Source: Actinomyces sp. oral taxon 170 str. F0386 (GTDB lineage Bacteria > Actinomycetota > Actinomycetes > Actinomycetales > Actinomycetaceae). From it: a stretch of 64,000 nucleotides of DNA. The notes below the pieces were generated by a model that worked only from the letters and a program-made list of their open reading frames with translations, was not told the DNA's origin and did not search any database. The DNA is taken from assembly GCF_000195595.1 (NCBI RefSeq), contig NZ_GL882573.1, positions 62,001 to 126,000 on the forward strand. The letters are read 5' to 3'. Shown piece by piece: positions 24,552 through 33,435 of the stretch. Numbering within the stretch: the first letter of the stretch is position 1; every line of letters begins with the position of its first letter. The position numbers and the translations under genes are program-made.

Positions 24552-24620
24552 TTGTGTCGACGCCTGCTGAGGCTTACACTCAATTCGTTCAAAACGATCA
24601 ACTCGAAAACAGTGAACGAA
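24552..24620 (+). promoter_or_regulatory. Promoter and operator of the excisionase-type regulator
   Basis: TTGTGT (24552-24557), 17 bases, TACACT (24575-24580): a normal vegetative promoter with transcription starting near 24587. Immediately downstream a perfect 8-bp inverted repeat TTCGTTCA (24584-24591) / TGAACGAA (24613-24620) spans the start site, a position suited to autorepression. Confidence 0.6.
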
Positions 24621-24640
24621 CAGCAGTGTTGGAGTGTGCC

Positions 24641-25132
24641 ATGACCTTGACGATTGAGAGCAAGACCTACCTTCCTGAGGAGGATGTCGCCGGGCATCTT
24701 GCCGAGATAGTGACGGAACTGGAGGCATCCTCCGGTGCGACGCCCCGGCTGACCGTCAATGGTGAGACGATTGACCTCCCTCCCGCGGTGGCTGAGGCCC
24801 TTCTTCAGGTCGTGGATGCGATGCGTCGAGGATTGGCCGTGACGGTGGCGCCGCAGGATCAGCGTCTGACGACCCAGGAGGCGGCTGACATGCTGGGCAT
24901 CTCGCGGCCGACGCTGGTCAGGATGTTGGAGGCCGGCGAGATCCCGTTTGAGAAGGTCAGACGGCATCGTCGCTTGTTCCTCACAGACGTGCTGGAGTTC
25001 CGTGAGCGTCAGCGTCGAGCGGCGAATGAGGCCCTGTCGGACATGGTGGCCGACGCTCAGGCGATAGGTGACTACGATGAGGACCCCACCGAGGCACACC
25101 AGGTCCTCAAGGATCTCCGCTCCCAGGACTGA
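24641..25132 (+). CDS. Excisionase-type helix-turn-helix antitoxin-like protein
   Basis: 163 aa from the ATG at 24641 (GGAG 7 bases upstream; a longer frame crosses the promoter). An N-terminal about 75-residue dimerisation-like part is followed by an excisionase/MerR-type helix-turn-helix at about residues 79-125: RLTTQEAADMLGISRPTLVRMLE with the EIPFEKVRRHRRLFLTDVLEF wing. This architecture is typical of antitoxins whose partner is a PIN-domain ribonuclease encoded directly downstream. Here the following start (ATG at 25136) reads MAF then stops, so the toxin seems lost. Inverted repeat at 24584-24620 is its likely operator. Confidence 0.75.
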   Translation: MTLTIESKTYLPEEDVAGHLAEIVTELEASSGATPRLTVNGETIDLPPAVAEALLQVVDAMRRGLAVTVAPQDQRLTTQEAADMLGISRPTLVRMLEAGEIPFEKVRRHRRLFLTDVLEFRERQRRAANEALSDMVADAQAIGDYDEDPTEAHQVLKDLRSQD

Positions 25133-25242
25133 CCGATGGCGTTCTGAGCTTGCCGCGACTGTGCCTGACGGTCCGCGGACTGCGACCGGGGCTCAGATCT
25201 CGGGGGCGTAGGGTACGGACGCGACGGAGAGGAGGGACGCTG

Positions 25243-26544
25243 GTGTCCAGTGCAGAGCGCGGCTCGTCGTCGGCGATGAGGCTGCGGAGCACCTGGCGGA
25301 CGCTGGGGGAGTGGGTGCGCCAGCCGGCGCCCGCGCAGGCCGGCCCCGGCATCCTGTTCACGCTGCTCCTCATCCTGTGCGCCACCTACCAGGGCGGCAT
25401 GATCGGCAGCGCGGTGCTGACCGGCCGCGTCGGCGACGGCGGCCTGGTTGCGAGGGTCGCCCCGACCAGAATCGGATTCACGGTTCTCATCCTGGCGGCC
25501 ATTGGGTCGACGGCGCTCCTCACTGCGCGGCGCAGGCACCCGCTGGCGGTCTTCCTGACCGAGTGCGCCGTGTACGTGGCGGCCTCGGCACTGGGGCTCA
25601 ACAACTTCTTCCTCGTCCCGGTGCTGGTGGCGCTGGGGAGCGCGGTGAGCCGGCTCCCGCTGTGGCAGCACCTCGTGGTGATCGGCGAGGCCTGCCTCAT
25701 GGCGACGGCCAGTGCGGTCCTGGTGGCCCCGCCCGGGATCCTGATGGAGGAGTGGCTCAGCCAGGTGGTCGCTGTCCTGCTGACGGCCATCGCGGCGATG
25801 CTTGCGCGCAGCGTCGCGAACTGGCGGGCGGCGCAAGCCGAGCGGGAGCGTTTCCGGACGCTTCGGGCCGAACGCGACCGCGCGGTGAGCCGAGCCGGTA
25901 TCGCCGCCGAGCTGCACGACTCCGTAGGTCACGGCCTGACCACGATCATCGCCCTGTCCGAGGGGCTGGCCGGCAGCGCCGACCCGGAGGTCGACGAGGC
26001 GCTCGGCGGCATCAACGAGGTGGCCCGGGAGTGCCTGGAGCAGACGCGCCGGGCGGTCAGGGCCTTGGCCGACGGCAAGGGTGAGTCGGCGGAGTCACCG
26101 GACCGGTACGGCGCCGGGCACCGGTCCTGGGACGAGATCAGGAGCGTCGTCGGCAGGGTCCGGTCGCTGGGTGTCACGGTCATCTTCACCGAGACCGGGC
26201 AGCGGTCCGACGACGCCGGGCAGGCCGACCTGTGCTTCGCGCTCACCCGGGAGGCGCTCACCAACGCGGTGCGGCACGCCCCGGTGCTGTCGCAGGTGCA
26301 GGTGTCCTGGGACCACGGCGAGTCGGCGGTGACGGTGATGGTTCGCAACGACGGCGCCTCGGGTGACAGTGACGGGGAAGACGACGGCTGCCGTGGTGGC
26401 CGTGGTGGGTCTGCGGAAGGGACCGGTCTGCCGCGGCTGCGGGACCGGGTTGAGGCGGCGGGAGGCTCGCTGGACTGGGGGCCCGTGTCCGACGGCGTCT
26501 GGCTGGTGACGGCGACGGTGCCGAGAACTCGCGGTGAGGGTTGA
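25243..26544 (+). CDS. NarL-class sensor histidine kinase
   Basis: 433 aa from the GTG at 25243, with GGAGGG 7 bases upstream. Four to five membrane helices fill residues about 30-195. Then comes a coiled segment and the HisKA_3 H-box AELHDSVGHGLTTIIALSEG with the phospho-accepting His. The ATPase part has LTREALTNAVRHAPV (N-box) and a late GLPRLRDRVEAAGGSLDWG. The short extracytoplasmic loops suggest sensing within the membrane, as for kinases paired with ABC exporters. The regulator gene starts 3 bases after its stop. Confidence 0.9.
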   Translation: MSSAERGSSSAMRLRSTWRTLGEWVRQPAPAQAGPGILFTLLLILCATYQGGMIGSAVLTGRVGDGGLVARVAPTRIGFTVLILAAIGSTALLTARRRHPLAVFLTECAVYVAASALGLNNFFLVPVLVALGSAVSRLPLWQHLVVIGEACLMATASAVLVAPPGILMEEWLSQVVAVLLTAIAAMLARSVANWRAAQAERERFRTLRAERDRAVSRAGIAAELHDSVGHGLTTIIALSEGLAGSADPEVDEALGGINEVARECLEQTRRAVRALADGKGESAESPDRYGAGHRSWDEIRSVVGRVRSLGVTVIFTETGQRSDDAGQADLCFALTREALTNAVRHAPVLSQVQVSWDHGESAVTVMVRNDGASGDSDGEDDGCRGGRGGSAEGTGLPRLRDRVEAAGGSLDWGPVSDGVWLVTATVPRTRGEG

Positions 26545-26547
26545 GGC

Positions 26548-27237
26548 GTGGGCGTGGAATCGGAGGGGTTGAGGCCAACGTCGGTCATGATCGTGGACGA
26601 CCAGCGCTACGCGTGCCTGGGGCTGGCGCTCATGATCCGCAAGGCTCCGGACCTGCGCGTGGTGGCGGAGGCCGGTGACGGGCATGAGGCGCTGGAGGTC
26701 CTGGAGCAGCTGAACCGGTCGTCGGGGCTGCCCGACGTCGTGCTCATGGATGTGCGCATGCCGGGCATGGACGGGATCAGCGCGACCCGGGCGATGGCGC
26801 GGCGGTTCCCGACGGTGAAGGTGCTGGTGCTGACCACCTACGACGAGGACGACTACGCCTTCGGGGCGCTGGAGGTGGGGGCCTCGGGATTCCTGCTCAA
26901 GGACGCGCGCGCGGCGCAGCTAGCTCAGGCGGTGCGGGCGGTGGCGCAGGGCGATGCCGTGCTCACGCCGCGCGTCACCAAGGAGCTCATCGCGCGAGGG
27001 GTTCCGCGGGCGCTGCCCGGTGCGCAGCGCGAAGGGCTGCGGGAGAGGTTCGGGGCGCTCACGCCCAGGGAGCTCGACGTGGCCCGGCTCATTGCGGAGG
27101 GGATGTCGAACGAGGAGATCGCTGAGCGGCTCGTACTGCAGCCCGCCTCCGTGCGCCGCAACGTCAGTCGCATCCTGGCCAAGCTCCACCTGCGCGACCG
27201 CGTCCAGATCGCCGTCGCCTGGTACAAGAGCAATTAA
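26548..27237 (+). CDS. LuxR/NarL-type response regulator
   Basis: 229 aa. The receiver domain starts at SVMIVDDQRYACLGL (acidic pair), with phospho-acceptor Asp in VVLMDVRMPGMDG (about residue 67) and the switch Thr and Lys in VLVLTTYDEDD and GFLLKDA. The C-terminal DNA-binding domain reads LTPRELDVARLIAEGMSNEEIAERL followed by the recognition helix around SVRRNVSRILAKLHL. Partner of the preceding kinase. The stop TAA lies 7 bases before the left end of the insertion sequence, so the gene is intact, though any downstream gene of this operon has been separated from it. Confidence 0.92.
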   Translation: MGVESEGLRPTSVMIVDDQRYACLGLALMIRKAPDLRVVAEAGDGHEALEVLEQLNRSSGLPDVVLMDVRMPGMDGISATRAMARRFPTVKVLVLTTYDEDDYAFGALEVGASGFLLKDARAAQLAQAVRAVAQGDAVLTPRVTKELIARGVPRALPGAQREGLRERFGALTPRELDVARLIAEGMSNEEIAERLVLQPASVRRNVSRILAKLHLRDRVQIAVAWYKSN

Positions 27238-27243
27238 TTGATA

Positions 27244-28117
27244 GAAGGTTATTCAGGGGCGTGTATGGGGGTTTAGGGGTTCGGTGTGTTGAATGGGTGA
27301 CGGCTCGTTGGTCTGAGAGAATCAGATTGCTACATGAAACCTCTCAGGAACGAGCCGTCATGGGTAAGGGTATCACAGGCCTGGACAGAACGCAGTTGAG
27401 CTGCCTGGTGGAAATGGTGCTGGGTGATACTGAGATCTCCTTGGCGCCAAGAATTCTTGGCCCACTGGCCGCGGTGCGGTCGACGTTGATGTATTTGCGC
27501 ACCAACACCTCCCAGGAGGCGATCGCCGAGATCATGGGGGTGTCACAGCCGACGATCTCGCGGGCGATCTCGGTGGTCACCCGGATCATCGCCAGGGTCT
27601 TGGGGCCTGTGCTGGCGACCGTCGAGGAGGTCCCCCATGGGGGCGTGCACATCATCGACGGTACGCTCCTGCCGTGCTGGAGCTGGAAGGATCGGACGGA
27701 CCTGTGGTCGGGCAAGCACAAGCGCACCGGCCTGAGCCTGCAAGTGCTGGTCAGCCCCGCCGGGCGCCTGCGGTGGGCCTCAGACCCGCTACCGGGGGCC
27801 ACCCACGACACCAAGGCCATCACCACCTCCGGTCTCTTGGAAGAGATCGACCCCTCCTGCTGCATCGCCGATAAAGGCTACATCGGAACCGGGGTTCTCA
27901 CCCCCTACAAGAAACCTCCCAACAGTGAGCTCACCAAGGCCCAGAAGCAGGCCAACAAATCTCTAAATGAAATCCGGTATGTCGTGGAGAGAACCATCGC
28001 GCACATCAAATCCTGGAAGATCCTGGCCCACGACTACAGGCGCCCCCTGCACACCTTCAAAGAAACTATCACAGCCACCCTAGCCCTCTACGCCTACACC
28101 AACCCCCGAATAACCTT
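27244..28117 (+). mobile_element. IS5-family-like insertion sequence
   Basis: About 874 bp with terminal inverted repeats: GAAGGTTATTC plus GGGG at the left end (27244-27254 core) and its complement GAATAACCTTC at 28107-28117. ATA borders both ends and may be a 3-base target duplication. It encodes one transposase. Its insertion separates the two-component system from the AT-richer defence genes. Confidence 0.8.
27298..27360 (+). promoter_or_regulatory. Hairpin over the transposase start
   Basis: Perfect 12-bp inverted repeat TGACGGCTCGTT (27298-27309) / AACGAGCCGTCA (27349-27360). The 3' arm takes in part of the AGGA ribosome site and the A of the start codon, so transcripts entering from outside would fold and hide the start, a known way for insertion sequences to limit transposition. 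Confidence 0.6.
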
Positions 28118-28160
28118 CATAATAATGATTCGATGCGAAGCTCAATTTGAATCAAATTAG
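27360..28160 (+). CDS. IS5-family DDE transposase
   Basis: 266 aa. N-terminal helix-turn-helix part with TSQEAIAEIMGVSQPTISRAISVV (about residues 41-64), then the DDE_4-type RNase H-like catalytic domain: first Asp in GGVHIIDGTLLPCW, second in SCCIADKGYIGTGV, and the Glu in NEIRYVVERTIAHIK. All three acidic residues are present, so it may be active. The frame runs through the right inverted repeat: the last about 14 codons (from about 28118) and the TAG lie in flanking host DNA. Either the element normally borrows a stop from its target or the true end lies further right. Confidence 0.88.
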   Translation: MGKGITGLDRTQLSCLVEMVLGDTEISLAPRILGPLAAVRSTLMYLRTNTSQEAIAEIMGVSQPTISRAISVVTRIIARVLGPVLATVEEVPHGGVHIIDGTLLPCWSWKDRTDLWSGKHKRTGLSLQVLVSPAGRLRWASDPLPGATHDTKAITTSGLLEEIDPSCCIADKGYIGTGVLTPYKKPPNSELTKAQKQANKSLNEIRYVVERTIAHIKSWKILAHDYRRPLHTFKETITATLALYAYTNPRITFIIMIRCEAQFESN

Positions 28161-28382
28161 CTGAAGCACATAATGGGCAAGTTCGTATAGAAATGTTGCG
28201 TGTCGAGTTGTAAAAGTCATCAAAAAGACTTGGTGACTCTTGGTGGTCCAATTTGGGTGTTGAGCTTCCTGGGACTGCGGTGCTAACCTTGAGTAAAGAT
28301 CTAGGCGAATGGGTCTGTAGGGCGATATTTATCGCTCATTCTAAGTAATTTTCAATACTATATTGAAGATAGGAGAATTGTT
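28118..28382. other. AT-rich intergenic region before the HEPN-like gene
   Basis: About 265 bases, far more AT-rich than the window. It contains two perfect small palindromes, GCGATA-TT-TATCGC (28322-28335) and TTCAATA-CTA-TATTGAA (28351-28367), the second ending 3 bases before the AGGAG ribosome site. The promoter of the HEPN-like gene is probably here but no hexamer pair is decisive. Confidence 0.5.
28351..28367 (+). promoter_or_regulatory. Perfect inverted repeat next to the ribosome site
   Basis: TTCAATA-CTA-TATTGAA, 7-bp arms, just upstream of AGGAG (28371-28375). It could be an operator for autoregulation or an RNA hairpin affecting translation of the HEPN-like gene. Confidence 0.45.
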
Positions 28383-28964
28383 GTGGATACTGTTATTTCA
28401 GAAGTGCGCTGTTGTTTGGAATATAAACTATATCGCGCTGCACTCGCTCTAGCCTTGATGATTCCCGACATGTGTGGTGCCACGGAAAACTCGGACAAAC
28501 AGGTGAAGTCTTACGATCGATATGTTACGTGGTTTGAAAAATGGGTGGCGCCAGAGTATATGAAATTCATTGAAGCGAGCGAAAAGGATGAAATATGTTT
28601 CGAGAAGAAATCACCGTATTTCTTCACCGGTGACGCATGCTATGCGTTAAGGTGCTCCTTTCTTCATGAAGGGAGCAGTGACGTCAAAAGAAAGGGGGCA
28701 GATAAGGGTGGTCCCGAAGTTGCCGATTACCAACTTCGACTAGTATTGGGAGGTTCTGATGGATATGGGCACAACGAGCACCGGTGTGGTGAAGTGAAAC
28801 TCAATGAAATTTATAATGTGACGATAAACATCGTCCGACTCTGTGAGAACATATGCTCTGGCGCAGAAAAATTTTACGAAACAAGAAAGAACCTAGATTC
28901 CATTAAACAGCGCTCAGTATATGTTGATCTCGAAGAAATATTGCGCCGCAGTCAAGTGTCGTAG
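28383..28964 (+). CDS. Small HEPN-like protein, putative RNase
   Basis: 193 aa from a GTG with AGGAGA 6 bases upstream. Predicted all-helical. The N-terminus CLEYKLYRAALALALMIPDM and the later ACYALRCSFLHEGSSD block fit small HEPN families (a pEK499_p136-like resemblance is recalled, not verified); R90 and H95 form the RX4H motif that makes up the active site of many HEPN ribonucleases. GC content is about 45 %, far below the neighbours, pointing to horizontal transfer. It lies convergent with the ApeA-like gene (21 bases between stops). Function in phage defence or as a toxin is inferred from motif and setting. Confidence 0.6.
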   Translation: MDTVISEVRCCLEYKLYRAALALALMIPDMCGATENSDKQVKSYDRYVTWFEKWVAPEYMKFIEASEKDEICFEKKSPYFFTGDACYALRCSFLHEGSSDVKRKGADKGGPEVADYQLRLVLGGSDGYGHNEHRCGEVKLNEIYNVTINIVRLCENICSGAEKFYETRKNLDSIKQRSVYVDLEEILRRSQVS

Positions 28965-28985
28965 GTGACGATACTGCTTGGGTGA

Positions 28986-30257
28986 TCAGTGGGACTTTAG
29001 TCGCTCGTTTACTAATTCGGCATCCACTCCGAGTTCAATAGCAGCCCAAGCGCGAATTAAGGTGAGCCCTTCTTCCGCTTTTTCCTCTGCAACCCGCCAA
29101 TCTGTTGCCTTCCTGTTCGCATGCTTCAATCCGTTGTAAGCATTTCCTGCTTCGGTAGTCCACCGCTCTGGAGTCGATGATTTCGTGATGAGAGACACTG
29201 TCGGCTCTCCTACCAATTTGACAATTTGAGCCACTTGGTCGTTAAATGTTCGGAGTTGTTTGTTAGAAGTTCCGCATTCTTTTCCGATCGAGAAGCCTAA
29301 TGCCTCTAAGGCGATCGCAACGTTGATATACTTCATTTCTGAACTGAGATTCTTGCTGAAGTATGTGGAAACTGCGATATTTAAAGCTCTGCGCCATGGA
29401 GATTTCGAAGAGAGCCATTCCCCTAATTTATCTGAGTTTAATTCCTCCAGATGAAATAAAGGTGAGGTGGTTGAAGGTGTTATTTTGACCGGCGCTTCTT
29501 CCCTGCGCTCCGAGGGAGCGAAGACATCCTTCCATCGCTTAACAGTTTCACCATTGCGAAGCACTTCATCATCTTTTCTCCATGCCGATGTGATGGTAAA
29601 TCTGCAGGCTCTACCATAAGCGAGCGTCATAAGATCGGCCATCATTTGATGCGAGCCTTCGTGATTTTCCCAACTCGTTTGAGACTCAGAGTGTGTTTTA
29701 TATACCAATGCCCCAGATATCGACGATACTTCGTCGTATCCTGTAGGTTTATGTATGAAGTACGTTTCGAGATGGGGGCTGAACTCTCCCAGGAGGTGTT
29801 TTGTGGGTAAATTCTCGGACCTTATTGATATTGCGTTAAGTCGATTTTGATCGCGGTCATACTCGATATTCGTCTCAGTTGGCCACATTTCCGCCCGCTC
29901 CGCGAGGCCGTCTATTTTCGATGCCAGCCCATTAATCCTGGAGTAGTCTTTTCCGTGGCGACCTGCCTGAACAGCGCGACGGTATCGGAATTTAAACTCA
30001 CTGTATCCCAGTGTTGAAAGCGACGATCTCTGAAGTATTCCGTCGTTAAGAGTTATCCATCCTTTAGATGTCATCGCGATAAGTGGTTCTGGGGCGGTGA
30101 CTGGTGTAAGCGAGCTGAATATATCTGTGACAGAGTTACTTCTAAGCCAACTTACCAATACTCCTTCGTTGTCAAACTCTATTAAAACAGTCTCATTGTT
30201 TTCGGGGTTAAGGGACTGTGTGTGAGCTAAATACGCTCCAGATTCTGGAAAAGTCAT
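28986..30257 (-). CDS. ApeA-like HEPN-domain defence protein
   Basis: 423 aa, GC about 45 %. The N-terminal about 260 residues are beta-rich, like the ApeA N-terminal domain; the C-terminal about 150 are helical and HEPN-like, with YINVAIALEALGFSIGKE, and GNAYNGLKHANRKATDW near residues 384-400 supplying the conserved His. ApeA proteins abort phage infection by RNA cleavage. Its ATG overlaps the hsdR stop by four bases (ATGA), so it is translated as the last gene of the hsdM-hsdS-hsdR operon. The assignment is by motif and architecture from recall; the Arg of the RX4-6H motif cannot be placed with certainty. Confidence 0.6.
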   Translation of the reverse strand: MTFPESGAYLAHTQSLNPENNETVLIEFDNEGVLVSWLRSNSVTDIFSSLTPVTAPEPLIAMTSKGWITLNDGILQRSSLSTLGYSEFKFRYRRAVQAGRHGKDYSRINGLASKIDGLAERAEMWPTETNIEYDRDQNRLNAISIRSENLPTKHLLGEFSPHLETYFIHKPTGYDEVSSISGALVYKTHSESQTSWENHEGSHQMMADLMTLAYGRACRFTITSAWRKDDEVLRNGETVKRWKDVFAPSERREEAPVKITPSTTSPLFHLEELNSDKLGEWLSSKSPWRRALNIAVSTYFSKNLSSEMKYINVAIALEALGFSIGKECGTSNKQLRTFNDQVAQIVKLVGEPTVSLITKSSTPERWTTEAGNAYNGLKHANRKATDWRVAEEKAEEGLTLIRAWAAIELGVDAELVNERLKSH

Positions 30258-33200
30258 TGGTCTTCCTGGCGGCTAGTTTGTAGCGGATGTGGAACCAAAC
30301 CCCGGAACCTCTCCACGTAGGCGGCCAGGGCGGCTTGGACGCGGCGCTTCTTCTCGTCGTGGCCGTCATCGCCGACCGAGCGGCGGAACCTTGAGGTGGG
30401 CGGCAGAATCCTCGTGATCGTGGTTCCCTCGGTGGGCACGTACCCGTCCCGCAAGGCTGCCTCCACCAGCGCCTTCGCCGGCCCCTCGCGCAGCCGCTCA
30501 TCGCGGATAATCGCCGCCAGCTCCTCGCGGCGCCGCTGCTCAATGAACGCCCGCCACTGCTCATCCACGTCCCCGAATGCGGATACCGTGTGCACGAAGT
30601 CCTCAATGAGATCGCGCTTGTTGTGCAGGCTGGGACTGGACATCACAGCCCGGCGGATCTCCACCGGGATCTCCTTGTCCTCGCCGTCGCCCGCCTTCTC
30701 GCGGTGCTTTTCCACCAGCATGAGGATGTAGGCGACGCCCACCTCCACCTGCTTGACCAGCTCGATCTCGAAGACGAGATCGTCGTTGACGACCTCCTTT
30801 TCCACATCGGCGGCTCGCCGCATCTCGGTATACAAGTCCACGTACACGCTGCGGTAGTCCTGGAACTCGGCCTCGCCGATGACGTCGTCGTCTCCGAAGT
30901 CGTCAAAGCTCGCCAGGATGTTGCGTAGCCGCAGGATCTTCCCGAACTGGCGGATGAACTCCTTCTGCTCGGTCTCCGAGGCGATCAACTGTCCCGGCTC
31001 GAACCTCGCCCGCAGCTCGCTGAGCCTCTTAAGATACTCATCCAGGTACTCCTTGTACGGCTTGAGGAGCACCAGCCCGCCGGCGGCCTCGTTGCCGAAC
31101 AGGGCGATGGCCTCGTCGGTCTCTTCCTGCAGGTCCCGAAAGCAAACTACGTTGCCGTAGGTCTTGACCGAGTTCAGGATCCGGTTCGTGCGCGAGAACG
31201 CCTGGATGAGCCCGTGTGTGCGTAGCGACTTGTCCACCCACAGGGTGTTGAGCGTCTTGGAGTCGAACCCGGTGAGGAACATGTTGACCACGATGACCAG
31301 GTCGATCGTCCGCTCCGCCAGCCGCCGGGAGATGTCCTCGTAGTAGCCCTCGAAGCCCTGTGCGCTCGTGTCGTAGGCGGTGCCGAACTGCGCGTTGTAG
31401 TCGCGGATCGCCCCATCGAGGAAGGCACGGTCGTCGGCGGTCAGCTGCGAGGGGTCCACGGCCTCATCGGCCAGCGTCTCACCGGGGGCGTCGGCGTTGG
31501 GCGCGTAGGAGTAGACGATGCCGACGCTCAGGCGCCGGTCCGGGGCCAGCCCCTCCTGCTGCCGCTTGAACTCCATGTAGTAGGCGCGCGCCGCCCGGAT
31601 CGACGCCGTCGCGAACAGGGAGTTGAAGCCCAGCAGCCGCTTCTGCCCCAGCGTGTAGGAGGAGTTGCGCCGCGTCTTCTGGTCGAAGTGCTCGCGGATA
31701 TAGCCCACTACCTGGGTCAGCCGCTCGGGTGCCAGTAGCGCCCGCTCGGTGTCGATGGCGCTGATCTCTGCGTCGCGCACGGCGTCGGGCATCTTGATCG
31801 TGTCGATGTAGTCGATGCGGAACGGCAGTACGTTCTTGTCCCGGATCGCATCCACGATCGTGTACGTGTGCAGCTGGTCGCCGAAGGCCTGCGCGGTGGT
31901 GCGAAGCTGGACATTCCCGCTGGAGCCGGAGTTGGCCGCGAAGATCGGCGTGCCCGTGAACCCGAAGAGGTGGTAGTTGCGGAAGGCCTTGGTGATGGCC
32001 GTGTGCATGTCTCCGAACTGGCTGCGGTGGCACTCGTCGAAGACGAGGACGACATGCCCGGTATAGATGGCGTGCTTGCGGTTGCGGCCCACGAAGTTGG
32101 AGAGCTTCTGGATCGTGGTGACGATGATGCACGTATCCGGGTCGTTGATCTGCCGGCTCAGCTGGTTGGTGGACTGGTTGGCGGAGACCGTCCCCTCGGC
32201 GAAGCGGTTGTACTCCTTGATGGTCTGGTGGTCCAGGTCCTTGCGGTCGACGACGAAGATGACCTTGTCGATCCCCTCCATCCCGGCGGCCAGCTTCGCG
32301 GTCTTGAAAGAGGTGAGGGTCTTGCCCGAACCGGTGGTGTGCCAGATGTAGCCGCCGCCGGCCACGGTTCCGGTCTGCTTGTTGGCCGATGCTGTGAGGA
32401 TCCGCTGGAGGATCGCCTCAGTCGCGGCGATCTGGTAGGGCCGCATGACCAGCAGCTTCTGCGCGGTGGTGAAGACGCAGTAGCGGGTCAGCAGGGCCAG
32501 CAGCGTGTGCTTGGCGAAGAAGGTCCGGGTGAAGTCGACCAGGTCCGTGATCGGCTTGTTCGCGGCGTCGGACCACCAGGAGGTGAACTCGAAGGAGTCC
32601 GAGTTGGCGGCCTTGGACTCGCGCTTGCCGCGCGTGGACTCGGTGACGTGGTCGAAGCGGGTGGTGTTCGAGTAGTACTTGGTGTGGGTGCCGTTGGAGA
32701 TGACGAAGATCTGGACGTAGCCGAACAGGCCGGCACCCGCCCAGAAGGAGTCGCGCTGGTAGCGGTTGATCTGGTTGAAGGCCTCACGGATGGGCACGCC
32801 GCGGCACTTGAGCTCGATGTGCACCAGCGGCAGGCCGTTGACGAGGACGGTGACGTCGTAGCGGGTGTGGTGGGCGCCGGCCTCGACGACGTACTGGTTG
32901 GTGACCTGCAAACGGTTGTTGTGGATGTGCTGCTTGTCGATGAGCCGGATGTTCTTGGACTCGCCGTTGTCCCGGATGAGGACCTGGACATGGTCCTCCT
33001 GGATACGACGGGTCTTCTCCGCGATCTCGTCCCCGCCGCCTGAGCGGGTGCGGATCGACTGGGCGAAGAAGCGCTCCCACTCCTCATCGGTAAAGGTGTA
33101 GCCGTTGAGGGATTCGAGCTGGGTGCGCAGGTTGGCGACGAGCTCGTCCTCACTGGTGAAGGAGACATACTCGTAGGCCTGGGCCTGCAACTGGCGGATG

Positions 33201-33337
33201 AAGGCCGCTTCCAGCTCGGCTTCCGACTGGTATCCGGTACGGTCGGTCTCCTCGGGCTCATAGAGTCCGACGACGGTGCTCTCACTGGTCAGAACAACCG
33301 GTTCGACGCCGATGGCCGAGGCTTCACGAATGGTCAT
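30254..33337 (-). CDS. hsdR: Type I restriction enzyme R subunit
   Basis: 1027 aa. N-terminal PD-(D/E)xK nuclease with D161, E175 and K177 (in YDVTVLVNG and HIELKCRG), then superfamily 2 translocase motifs: Walker A HTTGSGKT (about residues 333-340), a DECHRSQFGD box (about 428-437), FTGTPIF, and late helicase motif QAFSRTNRI. All catalytic residues look intact. It cleaves unmodified DNA after ATP-driven translocation with the M2S core. It is third in the operon, 98 bases after hsdS, and its stop overlaps the ApeA-like gene. Codon use is closer to the host than in the HEPN genes. Confidence 0.95.
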   Translation of the reverse strand: MTIREASAIGVEPVVLTSESTVVGLYEPEETDRTGYQSEAELEAAFIRQLQAQAYEYVSFTSEDELVANLRTQLESLNGYTFTDEEWERFFAQSIRTRSGGGDEIAEKTRRIQEDHVQVLIRDNGESKNIRLIDKQHIHNNRLQVTNQYVVEAGAHHTRYDVTVLVNGLPLVHIELKCRGVPIREAFNQINRYQRDSFWAGAGLFGYVQIFVISNGTHTKYYSNTTRFDHVTESTRGKRESKAANSDSFEFTSWWSDAANKPITDLVDFTRTFFAKHTLLALLTRYCVFTTAQKLLVMRPYQIAATEAILQRILTASANKQTGTVAGGGYIWHTTGSGKTLTSFKTAKLAAGMEGIDKVIFVVDRKDLDHQTIKEYNRFAEGTVSANQSTNQLSRQINDPDTCIIVTTIQKLSNFVGRNRKHAIYTGHVVLVFDECHRSQFGDMHTAITKAFRNYHLFGFTGTPIFAANSGSSGNVQLRTTAQAFGDQLHTYTIVDAIRDKNVLPFRIDYIDTIKMPDAVRDAEISAIDTERALLAPERLTQVVGYIREHFDQKTRRNSSYTLGQKRLLGFNSLFATASIRAARAYYMEFKRQQEGLAPDRRLSVGIVYSYAPNADAPGETLADEAVDPSQLTADDRAFLDGAIRDYNAQFGTAYDTSAQGFEGYYEDISRRLAERTIDLVIVVNMFLTGFDSKTLNTLWVDKSLRTHGLIQAFSRTNRILNSVKTYGNVVCFRDLQEETDEAIALFGNEAAGGLVLLKPYKEYLDEYLKRLSELRARFEPGQLIASETEQKEFIRQFGKILRLRNILASFDDFGDDDVIGEAEFQDYRSVYVDLYTEMRRAADVEKEVVNDDLVFEIELVKQVEVGVAYILMLVEKHREKAGDGEDKEIPVEIRRAVMSSPSLHNKRDLIEDFVHTVSAFGDVDEQWRAFIEQRRREELAAIIRDERLREGPAKALVEAALRDGYVPTEGTTITRILPPTSRFRRSVGDDGHDEKKRRVQAALAAYVERFRGLVPHPLQTSRQEDQ

Positions 33338-33435
33338 GGGAGGACACTTTCGTCAGGGCGGAAAATGTGGGTAGAGACGGATGAGGATGGAGGGAATGAG
33401 GTGGGGTAGCGCAGGTGGAGGACTGCGCGTGAGCG

